A stretch of DNA of 41,343 nt from a virus. This document shows positions 24,616-32,996 of the stretch, one piece after another; position 1 is the first letter of the stretch; each line of letters starts with the position of its first letter. A model generated the notes under the pieces. That model ran no database searches, had not been told where the DNA came from, and saw only the letters and a program-made list of their open reading frames with translations. The stretch lies in the IMG/VR virus record IMGVR_UViG_3300021338_000067, positions 1-41,343 of that record. One strand, given 5' to 3'. The translations under genes and the position numbers were made by a program.

Positions 24616-26609
24616 ACCTTCGCCCAGGATGTGTCTGCATCTTCCTTCGTGACCGTGGCGCGATCGCGCTCCAGCAGGCTGCGCTGCCGCAGGTTGCGTT
24701 CCCGCTCGGCCCAGGCCTCCTCACGCCACAAATGCAGCCGCAGATGCCGGGCAGCGTGGATCTGGTAGGCCTCGCAGTCCCAGCCCTCATTGGCGCGGCC
24801 GGCCTTCTTGGTCCAGACCTCCACGCCCCGCCCCTTGGGCATGCGGATTTCGCTGGTGAGCTGCTGCAGGTAGGCATCGCTAACGCCCTCGTACCAATGC
24901 AGCACGCCGGGACCCTTGCGCTTGTCGCGGCGGAACTTCATGCGGTTGGCGAGCACATCCTTGGCACGCTGCGTGCCGACGATGTAGATCTGCAGGCCGT
25001 ACCGGTTGTGCTTGCCCCTTGCATTGACGTCAACGGGCTTGGGCTTGGTGTAGATCTCGCGCGTAGTCTGGCGGGCCGTCTGGAGCCGTTCGGCGTCGCC
25101 CTTGATGGCGATGACGGGCCGACCCGCGCCGCGACGATCCCTCACGTAGCTGTAGACGGCGTCGGATGTCTGGCCGTCTGATGCGTCGATGGTGAGCAGT
25201 TCGGTGGAGAGTGCGCCGCCGAGGCGGTGGCGATAGTCAGCCCACACGACGCGGTCCAGCTCATCCCACACGGGGCCGAGCCGTACTTCGCCGGTGGCGC
25301 TATCGATCACGGTTTCGGTGGGGTTGCCGGCGAGTTCCTCGTGGAACACCAACCAGCTTTCCTGACCGCGGCCGTGCGCGCGTACGACGACGGCCAGGCG
25401 GTCATGCTGCACATCGCAGGTGGCGATGAGCACCAGGCCGCCGGCGGGCACGGTGCCGGCGGGGTAAGTATCGCCAAGCTGGCGCAGCAGCTCGATTTCC
25501 GGGATGCCGGATTTGGGCTCGTAGGCCTCGCCCAGGCTGGAGTTGTAGAAGACGATCATTTCGCCCTGATCGCCTGCCTTGAGCTGTTCGTTGGCCTTGA
25601 GGAATGTTTCCGCCAGGCCGGCAAGGCTGCTTGCGGACAGCGTGGACATCAGTTCGTTGAGATACCAGCCGCGGGCGCGACCGGCGGGTGCCGTGGCCTC
25701 CCAGTGACCGCGCAGCACGTTGGCAATGCGCTCGTCATTGGTCCAGGGCTGTTCGCAATGCGGGCATTCGTAGTACGCGGATTCGGGGTGGTGCCGCCCG
25801 AAGCGCGGATGCGGGTTCTCCGCGTCCTTCGCCCATTTGACCTGATCGAACCGCAGGTAGTCGGCCACGCCGCAGTGATGGCACGGCACCATCCAGCGGC
25901 GCTTGTCGGTGTGCTCCATCTCCTCGACGATCGTCGAGTGACCCGCGATGCTGGGCTTGCCGCCGATGAACTTGCGGGCGTTGCGGTAGGCCTTGGCCCG
26001 CTCTTTGATCAGCTCGACGGAATCACCGCCCTTGCCCGCCCCACCAATTGCGCGCGCGCAACTGTCTGGTTCCTCGACGAAGATGAACGGCGCGGATTCC
26101 TGGGTCACGTCGCTGTCGGAGTTTGACCCGACGAGCATGAGCCAGCCGCCCGGGAATTCCTTCCAGGTGGCTGTGTTGTCACCGCGACGCGAGCGCGTTT
26201 CCACCAGCGGCCGAAGATCGGGCGAGGCTTCGATGGTCGGCCGGAACTTGGAGCGATTGAATTTGGCGGCGTCACCGGCGACCGGGAACATGGCGATCAT
26301 GCGGCCGAGGCCGTGCGCAATCACGTAGATCATCACGTTAAGCAGCACGCCGATCGTGTAGCCCACCTGCTGGCTTTTCTGGCAGACGCCCGTGTCCAGG
26401 CCGCAGTCATCGGAGAAGAAGTCGCAGATCTCGCGCAGGTACGGCGTGCGCTCGAACCGGAACGGCCCTGGGATGGGGTCGCCCGGCGGGCGCACGTGCA
26501 GGCGCTCGGCACACTCGGAGACGGTTTCGTCCGGCGCCGGCCGGAACGCCGCCCCCCACGTCCGATTGAACGCGGTCGCAGTGCTGGCGCTGCACTCAAT
26601 CTGCGGCAT
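24612..26609 (-). CDS. Terminase large subunit (gpA family)
   Basis: A 665-residue gpA-type terminase (lambda gpA is 641). The start at 26609 (MPQIECSAS) overlaps the small subunit by 14 nt. The ATPase has KSQQVGYT (78-85) as adenine/Walker A-like motif and FIFVEEPD (Walker B acidic residues about 179-180). A zinc-binding pair CHHC...CPHC lies mid-protein. The nuclease domain begins at LIATCDVQHDRL, with TIDASD further on. It cuts cos ends and drives DNA packaging. Confidence 0.95.
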   Translation of the reverse strand: MPQIECSASTATAFNRTWGAAFRPAPDETVSECAERLHVRPPGDPIPGPFRFERTPYLREICDFFSDDCGLDTGVCQKSQQVGYTIGVLLNVMIYVIAHGLGRMIAMFPVAGDAAKFNRSKFRPTIEASPDLRPLVETRSRRGDNTATWKEFPGGWLMLVGSNSDSDVTQESAPFIFVEEPDSCARAIGGAGKGGDSVELIKERAKAYRNARKFIGGKPSIAGHSTIVEEMEHTDKRRWMVPCHHCGVADYLRFDQVKWAKDAENPHPRFGRHHPESAYYECPHCEQPWTNDERIANVLRGHWEATAPAGRARGWYLNELMSTLSASSLAGLAETFLKANEQLKAGDQGEMIVFYNSSLGEAYEPKSGIPEIELLRQLGDTYPAGTVPAGGLVLIATCDVQHDRLAVVVRAHGRGQESWLVFHEELAGNPTETVIDSATGEVRLGPVWDELDRVVWADYRHRLGGALSTELLTIDASDGQTSDAVYSYVRDRRGAGRPVIAIKGDAERLQTARQTTREIYTKPKPVDVNARGKHNRYGLQIYIVGTQRAKDVLANRMKFRRDKRKGPGVLHWYEGVSDAYLQQLTSEIRMPKGRGVEVWTKKAGRANEGWDCEAYQIHAARHLRLHLWREEAWAERERNLRQRSLLERDRATVTKEDADTSWAKV
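26048..26061. repeat. Dispersed palindrome TTGCGCGCGCGCAA
   Basis: A perfect palindromic copy of TTGCGCnnGCGCAA inside the terminase large subunit gene, in the region encoding the DSCARAIGG segment. Confidence 0.6.
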
Positions 26610-27339
26610 GGTCCGCCACCGGCAGCGAGATTTGCGACAGGCGTTCGATGAGTCCGCGGGCGAGCTGCGAGCAAATGCGGCCCAGCGCCTCATCCAGCGC
26701 CGCACGCGACGCGTGATCGGCAAAGGCCTCGGGCGACAGCTCGATGACCGCCCGTGCCGCCCGCGTGGGCGCATCGCCCTCCCAGGCGTCGATCTCCGAC
26801 CGCGCCGCCAGCGTGGCGGCACTCCACACAGGCTCGATCTCGGCCGCGGGGATCAGCGCGCCCGTGCGCTCCAGCCGCCGGGCGCGGCGGTCGAGGGCAT
26901 CTTCAAGTTGGCTCAGGTATTTCGGGTCACGCTTCGGGTTCGCGCGCAGGTCCTCGTAGATCGCCGAAAGCTCCCTGTCGATGGCGCGAGCCTGATCACG
27001 CGGCGCCTCGCGCCCCCCGCCCCCATCGGCTGGGGCGGCCTGCGGCGCGGCGTGGGCACCTGGTGACGTCCAACCCTTCAGCCGATCCTTGCCGGCCCGT
27101 TCCAGGAGCCAGTTCACGACATCCAGCAGGCGGTAGCGGTGCCCCTGCCCCTGCTGCCGCGCCGGCTGGGCGATCGGACACGGCGGCGTCTCGCGAATCC
27201 ACTGCCGTACGGCGTCGGCCGACCACTCGCCCAGGTCCGCCTCGCGCAGCGCGTCCACCAACTGGCGGCCGGACAGCATCTGCTCCGAATTCTTGGCCAG
27301 GACTGGCAGCAGTTTTGGATAGTTGCTCACACCGTTCAC
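26596..27339 (-). CDS. Terminase small subunit-like (Nu1/DUF1441)
   Basis: A 247-residue protein. The N-terminus holds a winged-helix-like DNA-binding region (SGRQLVDALREADLGEWSADAVRQWIRE, then GHRYRLLDVVNWLLER), followed by a coiled-coil and helical C-terminus (AIDRELSAIYEDLRANPKRDPKYLSQLEDALDRRARRLE). This fits small terminase subunits of the Nu1/DUF1441 type. It directly precedes gpA and would bind cos. The start is GTG at 27339, with another GTG three codons later as alternative. Confidence 0.78.
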   Translation of the reverse strand: MNGVSNYPKLLPVLAKNSEQMLSGRQLVDALREADLGEWSADAVRQWIRETPPCPIAQPARQQGQGHRYRLLDVVNWLLERAGKDRLKGWTSPGAHAAPQAAPADGGGGREAPRDQARAIDRELSAIYEDLRANPKRDPKYLSQLEDALDRRARRLERTGALIPAAEIEPVWSAATLAARSEIDAWEGDAPTRAARAVIELSPEAFADHASRAALDEALGRICSQLARGLIERLSQISLPVADHAAD

Positions 27340-27357
27340 GCCAGATCACCTACAGCA

Positions 27358-27385
27358 TTCACGGCAATCGAGCCAAAGCCGTGAA
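27358..27385. promoter_or_regulatory. Inverted repeat upstream of the terminase operon
   Basis: TTCACGGC (27358-27365) and GCCGTGAA (27378-27385) are a perfect 8-bp inverted repeat with a 12-nt loop, 19 nt upstream of the small terminase start. A third half-site TTCACGCC overlaps the start region (27335-27342). It may be an operator of the packaging operon or part of the cos region. Confidence 0.4.
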
Positions 27386-27457
27386 CCCATACGGAAACTG
27401 CTGCAGCTAGCGAAATTCCGCGCCCGTGCTTACCCGCGTGCATTGGCAGGGCCGGAA

Positions 27458-27745
27458 GGACCCGCTGATTTCGGGTCCGGCCTGGGTCCGACTGAATCGG
27501 CATTGGGTCCGGGTGTACCTGGACCCACTTTTTCCCGTCGTTGCGGGCTAAACGGCACTGGGTCCGGGTAGTCCGGGTAACAACTCGCACATAGGGGGGG
27601 TGCGATGGTGAGGGGTGTTCGGCTCGCGTGCGCGCGCGGGCGGGCGTACGCGCACGAGGGAGGCCGGCCCCTTGGACCCAGCCCGTCACGACGGCATTTG
27701 ATACCCGGACCCAAGGTGGACCCAACCCGGACCCAACCCGGACCC
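27458..27745. repeat. 11-bp-spaced GGACCC/GGGTCC iteron array
   Basis: The non-coding stretch 27340-27816 carries at least eleven copies of GGACCC or its complement. GGACCC occurs at 27707, 27718, 27729 and 27740 with exactly 11-bp spacing (unit about CCCGGACCCAA), and also at 27458, 27521 and 27674. GGGTCC occurs at 27473 and 27484 (11 bp apart), 27505 and 27560. The two clusters face each other as a large inverted arrangement. Helically phased repeats suggest cooperative protein binding: replication origin, partition site or terminase site. The stretch has no convincing gene. Confidence 0.7.
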
Positions 27746-27800
27746 AACGCCGCGAATCGCGCGCCGGCCGCTGGCCCACCACCAGCGAGACCGCCACGCG

Positions 27801-27814
27801 TTGCGCATGCGCAA
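27801..27814. repeat. Palindrome TTGCGCATGCGCAA, intergenic copy
   Basis: A perfect 14-bp palindrome just after the primase stop. The pattern TTGCGCnnGCGCAA also occurs at 13272, 26048, 36491 and 38829, with a one-mismatch copy at 19706. This is the only copy outside a gene. Confidence 0.75.
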
Positions 27815-27816
27815 AC

Positions 27817-30087
27817 CTAGAAGACATCGTCGACCTCCACCGCCGAGGCCGGGGCTGGCGCTTCGGCCGGCCGCTCGTACACGCGTGGCCGGCTGGGGTC
27901 TTCCTGCTTGCCGAGCCGTCGCTGTGCCCAGGCAAGCCGCGTCATGATCCGACCCATGCGGCCGGATTCCTGCTGCGTATGCCGGCCGAAGTCCACATGC
28001 ACGGCCCACCGCAGCAGGTCGGAGACGCTCGCCCGCTGGATGCGTCGGCCGGGGCCCTCCACATACCGCAGGGTGATCGACTTGCTCTGCGGCGGGTACT
28101 GCTCGTCGCCGCCCTTCCCGGCCAGCCACTGGGCCACCGGCACCGCCCAGGGATCGTCCTGGTAGCGGGCGTCCTGCTCTTCCTTGGCCGACTCGGGCAC
28201 ATGCCACCAGTGCACGCCCGCTTCGCAGGCCTCGCGGTAGCGAACGCTGGCTTCGGCCCACAACTGATCCCGACGCTGGCGCAAGCCTGAGAGATCGACG
28301 AACCCGGCCCGCACGGGCAGGAAGCGGCGGGCGCCGGTGTGATCCCGCAGGTACTCGCTTTCGTTGGTCGTGCCGACGAACACGCACTGCCGGGGATAGT
28401 CCCGCGCCACGCGGCCATAGCTCGGCCGGTACGTGTCCTTCTGGGCCGACAGCCCGGCCTTGACCTTGTTCACGTCCGGCTTGGACAGCGCAGCGATCTC
28501 CGCCAGCTCGATGACCCACTTGCCGCCCAACGCCTGGTAGAAATCCTTGTCGCCAAACGGCTGACTGGTGTCCATGAACCACTCCGGGCCCACCAGCTCG
28601 CGGATGCCCGAGCTTTTGCCCAGGCCCTGCGAACCCTCCAGCACGACCATCGTGTCCACCTTGCAGCCCGGGTGGCGCACACGGGCCACGCAACTGAGCA
28701 TGAACAGCCGGCTGACCGCCAGCGTGTAGTCGTCGTCGGCGGCGCCAAAATACGCCGTGAACAGGCCATCGAGGCGCGGCACACCGTCCCACTCCAGCGA
28801 GTCGAGGTACTCGCACACTGGGTGGAAGGCATAGCGGGTAGCCACCATCGTGACCGTCTCCGCCGCCAGCGACTGGGAGACGCTGATGTCGTAGCTGTAC
28901 GGGTGCCCGAACCAGGCCGCCACCTCGCTCAGCTCCGCGTCCGTCACCTCCCGGCGAACCCCGCCGAACGGTGGCTCGCGCGTCATGACGATTCGGTTCG
29001 CGAAGGCGTCCAGGCGCAGCAGCCCCGTCCATTCCGGGTCCCGCTCCAGGATCAGCGCAATGTTGTGCTGATTGGCCTTGAACCCGCCCGACCGCTTGGA
29101 GTACGTGAGCTGCTGGCGCCACTTGCCGCCGCGCGCACGCTTGGCGGCGCCGACCACAATCTCCCCCACCGCATCGAGCCCCTGCTCGGCGTGCATGTCG
29201 TTGAAGTCGGTCCGATCCGCGCGGTTCTTGAAGTTCGGCCAGCACCAGGCGCCCTTCACTGCTTTCGCGGCATCGATGCCCTTGCGCTTGCCCGGATTGC
29301 CACGCGTGCCGTGGTCGTCATCGCAGCACACCACCATCCGGTGGTGGCGGTACTGCTCGCGCCAGGCCTCGGCCACGGCCTGCAGGTTGCCGGCGTCAAA
29401 GCACACGATCACCGGCCAGCCCGTTGCCATGCATACGCTGACCGCCGTCGCATACCCCTCGGCCAGGCAGACGATGACATCGTCGCCGTCGACGTCCAGC
29501 TCGCCGACGATCGAGAAGGCGCCCTGCTTCGGCGTGCCGGTGAGAAAGCGCTTTTCGCCGTCCGCCTGGATGAACTGCAAGCCGACCAGCTTGCGCTCGA
29601 TCGAATACAGCGGCACCACCAGCGACTCGCGCATGACACGCGCGCCGGCCAGGTTGATGCCCTTGCGGTCCAAATATGGCGTCCGTCCATGCTCGCGCGC
29701 ACGCGACCAAAGTCTGCGGGCCCGTTCGGCGCAGTCCTCCGCGGCTTCCTTGGCGTCCTTCGCGCGCTGCGCGTCCATCGCCTTGCGATGCTTCGCGATC
29801 TCCTCAAGCTGCGATTTGTCCAGCTTGCTGTCCGGCGGCTCGAACTTGCCCCAGGTATCGGCCCAGTAGTTTTTCCACCAGCCGATGACCATCGAGCCGC
29901 CATCGCGCAGCGTGATCAGCTTCGCGTAATAGCGGCCCGTGTCCTTCTTTGGCTGCTTGCCCACCACCTCGCGGGACACCGGGCAATACGTGCGCTTGTC
30001 CAGCTCCAGGGACTCGACAATGAGGCCTTCGGCCGCCAGTTGATCGATCGCATGCGCGATCGCTTCATTCGTGCTGGTCACGGTCAC
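27817..30087 (-). CDS. Toprim-VirE primase/helicase
   Basis: A 756-residue replication protein. The N-terminal part (about 40-110) is a primase-like region. A Toprim domain follows, with VIVCLAEGYATAVSV (Glu210), IVCFDAGN and the acidic MVVCCDDD (256-258). The C-terminal half is a VirE-type helicase domain with Walker A EGSQGLGKSS (484-493) and CVFVGTTNESEYLRD. It primes and unwinds phage DNA. Its GTG start overlaps the upstream stop. The iteron array lies beyond its 3' end. Confidence 0.9.
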   Translation of the reverse strand: MTVTSTNEAIAHAIDQLAAEGLIVESLELDKRTYCPVSREVVGKQPKKDTGRYYAKLITLRDGGSMVIGWWKNYWADTWGKFEPPDSKLDKSQLEEIAKHRKAMDAQRAKDAKEAAEDCAERARRLWSRAREHGRTPYLDRKGINLAGARVMRESLVVPLYSIERKLVGLQFIQADGEKRFLTGTPKQGAFSIVGELDVDGDDVIVCLAEGYATAVSVCMATGWPVIVCFDAGNLQAVAEAWREQYRHHRMVVCCDDDHGTRGNPGKRKGIDAAKAVKGAWCWPNFKNRADRTDFNDMHAEQGLDAVGEIVVGAAKRARGGKWRQQLTYSKRSGGFKANQHNIALILERDPEWTGLLRLDAFANRIVMTREPPFGGVRREVTDAELSEVAAWFGHPYSYDISVSQSLAAETVTMVATRYAFHPVCEYLDSLEWDGVPRLDGLFTAYFGAADDDYTLAVSRLFMLSCVARVRHPGCKVDTMVVLEGSQGLGKSSGIRELVGPEWFMDTSQPFGDKDFYQALGGKWVIELAEIAALSKPDVNKVKAGLSAQKDTYRPSYGRVARDYPRQCVFVGTTNESEYLRDHTGARRFLPVRAGFVDLSGLRQRRDQLWAEASVRYREACEAGVHWWHVPESAKEEQDARYQDDPWAVPVAQWLAGKGGDEQYPPQSKSITLRYVEGPGRRIQRASVSDLLRWAVHVDFGRHTQQESGRMGRIMTRLAWAQRRLGKQEDPSRPRVYERPAEAPAPASAVEVDDVF

Positions 30088-30374
30088 GTGCCCGGCTCCG
30101 CCAGCTCTGATAGCACCATCAAAGCCACCGTGGCGGCCGGCTCCAGCTCAAGGCGGCACGTGCGCACGCTGACCCACTCGCCCGCAAGGCGCACATACAC
30201 CGGGTAGTTCTGCCCGGCCGAGCCCGGCAGCGGGCTGGACCGATAGATCCGCACACGCCCGCAGGGGCTTTGCAGATAGCTCGTGCCCTTCACCCGCTGC
30301 CAGCCCGGCATCAGGTCTTTCATCGCCGCTTGTGGAGTCGGCGACTCCGGCGCGGAATCGAACAAGTCGGTCAC
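30084..30374 (-). CDS. Small early protein of unknown function
   Basis: A 96-residue protein in the leftward early chain, with GTGA overlaps at both ends. It contains GWQRVKGTSYLQSPCGRVRIYRS and YPVYVRLAGEWVSVRTCRLE, an all-beta pattern with two Cys. It sits directly before the primase gene. No family recognised. Confidence 0.7.
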   Translation of the reverse strand: MTDLFDSAPESPTPQAAMKDLMPGWQRVKGTSYLQSPCGRVRIYRSSPLPGSAGQNYPVYVRLAGEWVSVRTCRLELEPAATVALMVLSELAEPGT

Positions 30375-30559
30375 GGCGCCTCCGCCTGGATCTGACGATC
30401 CATGAAGCAGTCGGAGCAGATCGCATACTCCGGCCGGTCGTTGCGGCCGTGGCAGTCAGCGCACAGCGGCGAATACTCCGACTTCGGCCGGCGGTTCGTC
30501 AGCGCCTGTTGCAGATGCAGATCCTCCAGCACCTGCGCGCGGTCGGCCACATCAGCCAC
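30371..30559 (-). CDS. TraR/DksA-type zinc finger protein
   Basis: About 62 residues from GTG at 30559 (GGAGGGG 6 nt upstream), overlapping the previous gene by 8 nt. A helix (VADVADRAQVLEDLHLQQAL) is followed by a four-Cys finger CADC...CSDC (C-x2-C-x13-C-x2-C). This is the layout of TraR and phage DksA-like proteins, which bind the RNA polymerase secondary channel. The longer frame to 30709 lies in another frame of the upstream gene. It may modulate host transcription early in infection. Confidence 0.75.
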   Translation of the reverse strand: MADVADRAQVLEDLHLQQALTNRRPKSEYSPLCADCHGRNDRPEYAICSDCFMDRQIQAEAP

Positions 30560-31187
30560 GGTCCGCCCCTCCAATCTGCGCCACCGTCGATGTGCCGGCC
30601 TGCACCGCCAACACCCGCGCCTCCACGCTGGCCAGCGCGGCCTGCGCGTCGCGAATTTCCTTGAGCAGATGCGGCAGGCGGCGCAGGTCGTCGGCATCGA
30701 TCCGGCCATCCGCCAGGGCCTGCGACAGCACGCTGAGGCACTCGCCCGTTTCCGTCATCACCCGGCCAACCGCCTCGCCGTCGGTGCAGGGCGCCGCCTC
30801 CGGCGACATCGCGCCCAGAAAGCCATAGCGCCGCGCCAACGCTGCCCGGCAATCGCCGGCGTAAGGCTCCGGCAGCGCCGACACCCACGCCTCCTCCAGC
30901 ACCACGGGCAAATGCAGCGAGTCGATCACGTAGCGCTTGACCTGTGTGCGCAGCCGCTCCACCCCCTTCGCATACACCACATGCGAGGCGGACTCATCCG
31001 GCGGCGTCAGCTCAATCGAGCGGGCGTGTTCCGGCACCAGGCGGTGATACGCATGCGCGATCGCGACGGCGAAATCCACCGCCGTGAACCGCGTCTCGCG
31101 GATAGCCCGGTCGCGGTAGAAGATCAGCGCGTCCAGCCGAGTGACGTGGACAGGCCCACAAGTGGACGTAGGCGTCGGGTCGTTCAT
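30552..31187 (-). CDS. Early regulatory-like protein, unknown family
   Basis: A 211-residue protein, first gene of the leftward early block (ATG at 31187, TGAGG upstream). A helical N-terminus (FTAVDFAVAIAHAYHRLVPEHAR) is followed by QVKRYVIDSLHLPVVLEEAWVSALPEPYAGDCRAALARRYGFLGA. Proteins with this 'LEEAWV.ALP.PY...C...LA.RYGFLGA' segment are common in prophages near the regulators. A CII-like role is possible by position, but no HTH is obvious. The C-terminal helices (LRRLPHLLKEIRDAQAALASVEARV) look coiled. Confidence 0.72.
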   Translation of the reverse strand: MNDPTPTSTCGPVHVTRLDALIFYRDRAIRETRFTAVDFAVAIAHAYHRLVPEHARSIELTPPDESASHVVYAKGVERLRTQVKRYVIDSLHLPVVLEEAWVSALPEPYAGDCRAALARRYGFLGAMSPEAAPCTDGEAVGRVMTETGECLSVLSQALADGRIDADDLRRLPHLLKEIRDAQAALASVEARVLAVQAGTSTVAQIGGADRG

Positions 31188-31352
31188 GACTCAACCTCAG
31201 TCGCATGGAAAACCAGGACCGAATCCGCGCACAACGCCGCGCTTGCGCAAATCGAGCGCATGCTAAAGGCGAATCCGATAGGGAAAATGGACACCGGGCG
31301 GCGCCTCATGCAGCGTCCAACGCTCCAAACCCAACAACGGAGCGAACGCAAG

Positions 31353-31508
31353 ATGGACAAACAGGAACTCATCACCCGCGTATGGCTGGCACTGATCGCC
31401 TCGGGCAACATCAGACCCGACATGCCCGGGGAAGCGGTGGCCGCGATCATCAGCCAGCACATGAACCAACATGCGGTGCTCATGCAGGCCCCGCTGCCAG
31501 GCATGTAG
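31353..31508 (+). CDS. Small plus-strand protein of unknown function
   Basis: A 51-residue frame (MDKQELITRVWLALIASGNIRPDMPGEAVAAIISQHMNQH) with GGAG 10 nt upstream of ATG. It lies between the cro terminator and the leftward early genes, on the opposite strand. A longer start at 31260 is possible. The sequence looks protein-like, but no family is recognised. Confidence 0.5.
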   Translation: MDKQELITRVWLALIASGNIRPDMPGEAVAAIISQHMNQHAVLMQAPLPGM

Positions 31509-31580
31509 CGGCACGGCAGACGCAGACGGCCTCCTCGATACACTGGCAAACCCTGTCGCCACCACCCGAGGAGGCCGACC

Positions 31581-31826
31581 ATGCCCACACCAACCGAGTA
31601 CGAATCCGACCTCAACGCCATCATCACCGTTATGGCCGTAACCCTTGGCGCAGTAGCGCATCAATCAGGCACACTCGAGGCCGTGATTCAGGACCTTCAC
31701 ACCGCCCGCCAGAAGTTCGCAGCGAGCCCGGACACCCCGAGCAAAGACCGCTTTCTGCAAGCACTGGACCGCATGATCGCCGTGTTCGACCAAACGCATC
31801 GTCACCCGCTGAATCAGCGCCACTAG
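31581..31826 (+). CDS. Small plus-strand helical protein
   Basis: An 81-residue protein with a strong Shine-Dalgarno (GAGGAGG) upstream of ATG 31581. It is helical throughout (EYESDLNAIITVMAVTLGAVAHQSG, LEAVIQDLHTARQKFAAS, KDRFLQALDRMIAVFDQTHRH). It lies in the same orientation as the preceding small gene and opposite to cro. No family recognised; it may be an immunity-region accessory. Confidence 0.68.
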   Translation: MPTPTEYESDLNAIITVMAVTLGAVAHQSGTLEAVIQDLHTARQKFAASPDTPSKDRFLQALDRMIAVFDQTHRHPLNQRH

Positions 31827-31908
31827 ACTCCAGCCCCGCCAACCAACGCGCGACCGGCGCGGCCCATGGATCGACGGCGGTGCTCATGAGCCCCAATCCA
31901 GCACAAAT

Positions 31909-31941
31909 AGAAAAGCCGACCGGCTGGGGTGACCGGCCGGC
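31909..31941 (-). terminator. Intrinsic terminator downstream of cro
   Basis: On the minus strand, GCCGGCCGG and CCGGTCGGC pair over 9 bp (one G-U) with a 9-nt loop and are followed by TTTTCT. It lies about 50 nt after the cro stop. It would end the short cro transcript unless antitermination occurs, so the leftward early genes beyond it are probably controlled separately or by a lambda-tR1-like mechanism. Confidence 0.78.
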
Positions 31942-31987
31942 AATGGCACAGACGCCGGAGGGCACCCTGGGGAGACTCGGGGGGACA

Positions 31988-32203
31988 TCACGCCGCTTCT
32001 TCCGCAGCAGCTGCGGCGCCTGACGGCGGGTGATCCCGCAGCCACGCCTCCAGCGCATCCAGCTTGGAAGCGCCGGGGTCTGCAATCACACCGCGCCCGA
32101 ACTTGGAGAGCCAGAAGTAACGCAGCCCCGTGTCATCCACAATGGCTTGGTACTCCCCTCGGCGCCCTGTCAGAGCTTGGCGCAAGCGTTCAGTGCGGTT
32201 CAT
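31988..32203 (-). CDS. Cro-like repressor
   Basis: A 71-residue protein transcribed divergently from cI. A helix-turn-helix is visible (TGLRYFWLSKFGRGVIADPGASKLDALEAWL), after a short N-terminal helix (TERLRQALTGRRGEYQAIVDD). The Ala-rich tail is probably disordered. Position and size fit a Cro protein competing with CI at the shared operators. The -10-like element lies so close to the ATG that the transcript may be nearly leaderless. Confidence 0.8.
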   Translation of the reverse strand: MNRTERLRQALTGRRGEYQAIVDDTGLRYFWLSKFGRGVIADPGASKLDALEAWLRDHPPSGAAAAAEEAA

Positions 32204-32285
32204 GGCGAATCATAACGCCACATATGGCTATTTACGTCAAGCCACTTGCGGCGGCACCCATTCGCTAGGGTTAGCCATATGAGGC
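32204..32285. promoter_or_regulatory. cI/cro divergent promoter-operator region
   Basis: Two related operators lie between cro and cI: GCCACATATGGC (32217-32228) and GCCATATGAGGC (32274-32285). The first lies downstream of a minus-strand -35 TTGACG (32235-32240), within the cro promoter. The second overlaps the cI start codon (ATG 32279) and a possible -10 TAGGGT at 32266, so it would allow autoregulation. Both approximate the palindrome GCCATnnATGGC found perfectly at 35341. Confidence 0.68.
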
Positions 32286-32938
32286 AAAACGTTGATTTTC
32301 CGCGCGCCCTGGCGTCTTGGCGAAAACGCCACCAGCTCAGCCAGGAAGCATTGGCCGAGCGGGCAGGCGTCGGCTTCCGCACGATCACGCGACTGGAGAC
32401 CTCCAACTCCAACCCGCGACTCAGCACGCTACTTACGCTCGCGCGCGTGCTACGCATCGATCCCGGCGATTTGTTATACCCCGCCCCGGTGGACGACGAT
32501 GAATCTCCTACGGTCCGGCTCGACCGCCTCGATGTCCAAGCGTCTGCCGGCCCCGGCACCGCACCAACGGACTACCCCGCTGTCGTGGAACGCGTGGAGG
32601 TTCTGGAGGCCTGGGCGCGCCGTGTGCTCGGCAGCGCCGACCCGGACCGCATCAAGATTATCGACGTACGAGGGGACTCCATGGCGCCGCGTCTCAATGA
32701 TGGGGACATCGTGTTTGTGGACGTCTCCGTGCCGACTGTCGACACCGATGGCGTCTACGTGTTCGTGCGCGACGGCGCCCTGCACATCAAGCGCCTGCAA
32801 CGCCTAGGCGAGCGTCTGGCCATCATTAGCGACAATACGGCGTACGAGCGGGACTACATTCAAGCCAGTGACGCCGCCACCGTCCTACACATCTGTGGGC
32901 GCGTCATCGGCCGCTGGGGTTTTGAGCGGGCCGTGTAG
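32279..32938 (+). CDS. CI-type repressor (HTH + S24 peptidase)
   Basis: A 219-residue lysogeny repressor. N-terminal HTH_3 spans 5-65 (LSQEALAERAGVGFRTITRLETSNSNP). A linker contains a possible Ala-Gly cleavage site at 90-91 (ASAGPG). The C-terminal S24/LexA domain has Ser134 in RGDSMAPRL and Lys171 in LHIKRLQ. It maintains lysogeny and is probably inactivated by RecA-stimulated self-cleavage. The ATG at 32279 is chosen over an upstream TTG because it lies at the operator and begins the typical HTH N-terminus. Confidence 0.93.
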   Translation: MRQNVDFPRALASWRKRHQLSQEALAERAGVGFRTITRLETSNSNPRLSTLLTLARVLRIDPGDLLYPAPVDDDESPTVRLDRLDVQASAGPGTAPTDYPAVVERVEVLEAWARRVLGSADPDRIKIIDVRGDSMAPRLNDGDIVFVDVSVPTVDTDGVYVFVRDGALHIKRLQRLGERLAIISDNTAYERDYIQASDAATVLHICGRVIGRWGFERAV

Positions 32939-32996
32939 GCGTAAAACAGCCCTCGCGTAATCCTCATACGCAGGGCGAAACCAAACAGGAGCTCGC

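Noticed and set aside
25227-26126. A 299-codon plus-strand frame within the terminase large subunit
   Set aside because: It lies antisense to conserved terminase motifs and has no recognisable features.
27686-29245. A 519-codon minus frame overlapping the primase gene
   Set aside because: It is an alternate frame of the primase with Gly/Arg-rich low-complexity translation and no motifs.
28339-30207. A 622-codon open frame on the plus strand across the primase gene
   Set aside because: It is the antisense of a clearly identified Toprim-VirE gene; the translation is His/Arg/Ala-rich without domain pattern, as expected of a shadow frame in GC-rich DNA.
31184-31261. A 25-residue minus-strand leader-like peptide ending in ATGA overlap with the early regulator
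   Set aside because: It has no Shine-Dalgarno and lies antisense to the plus-strand frame; coupling alone was not enough.
30402-31352. The long 5' part of the plus-strand frame ending at 31508
   Set aside because: It is antisense to the DksA-like and regulatory-like genes and reads as Arg/His-rich shadow; only the last 51 codons look protein-like.
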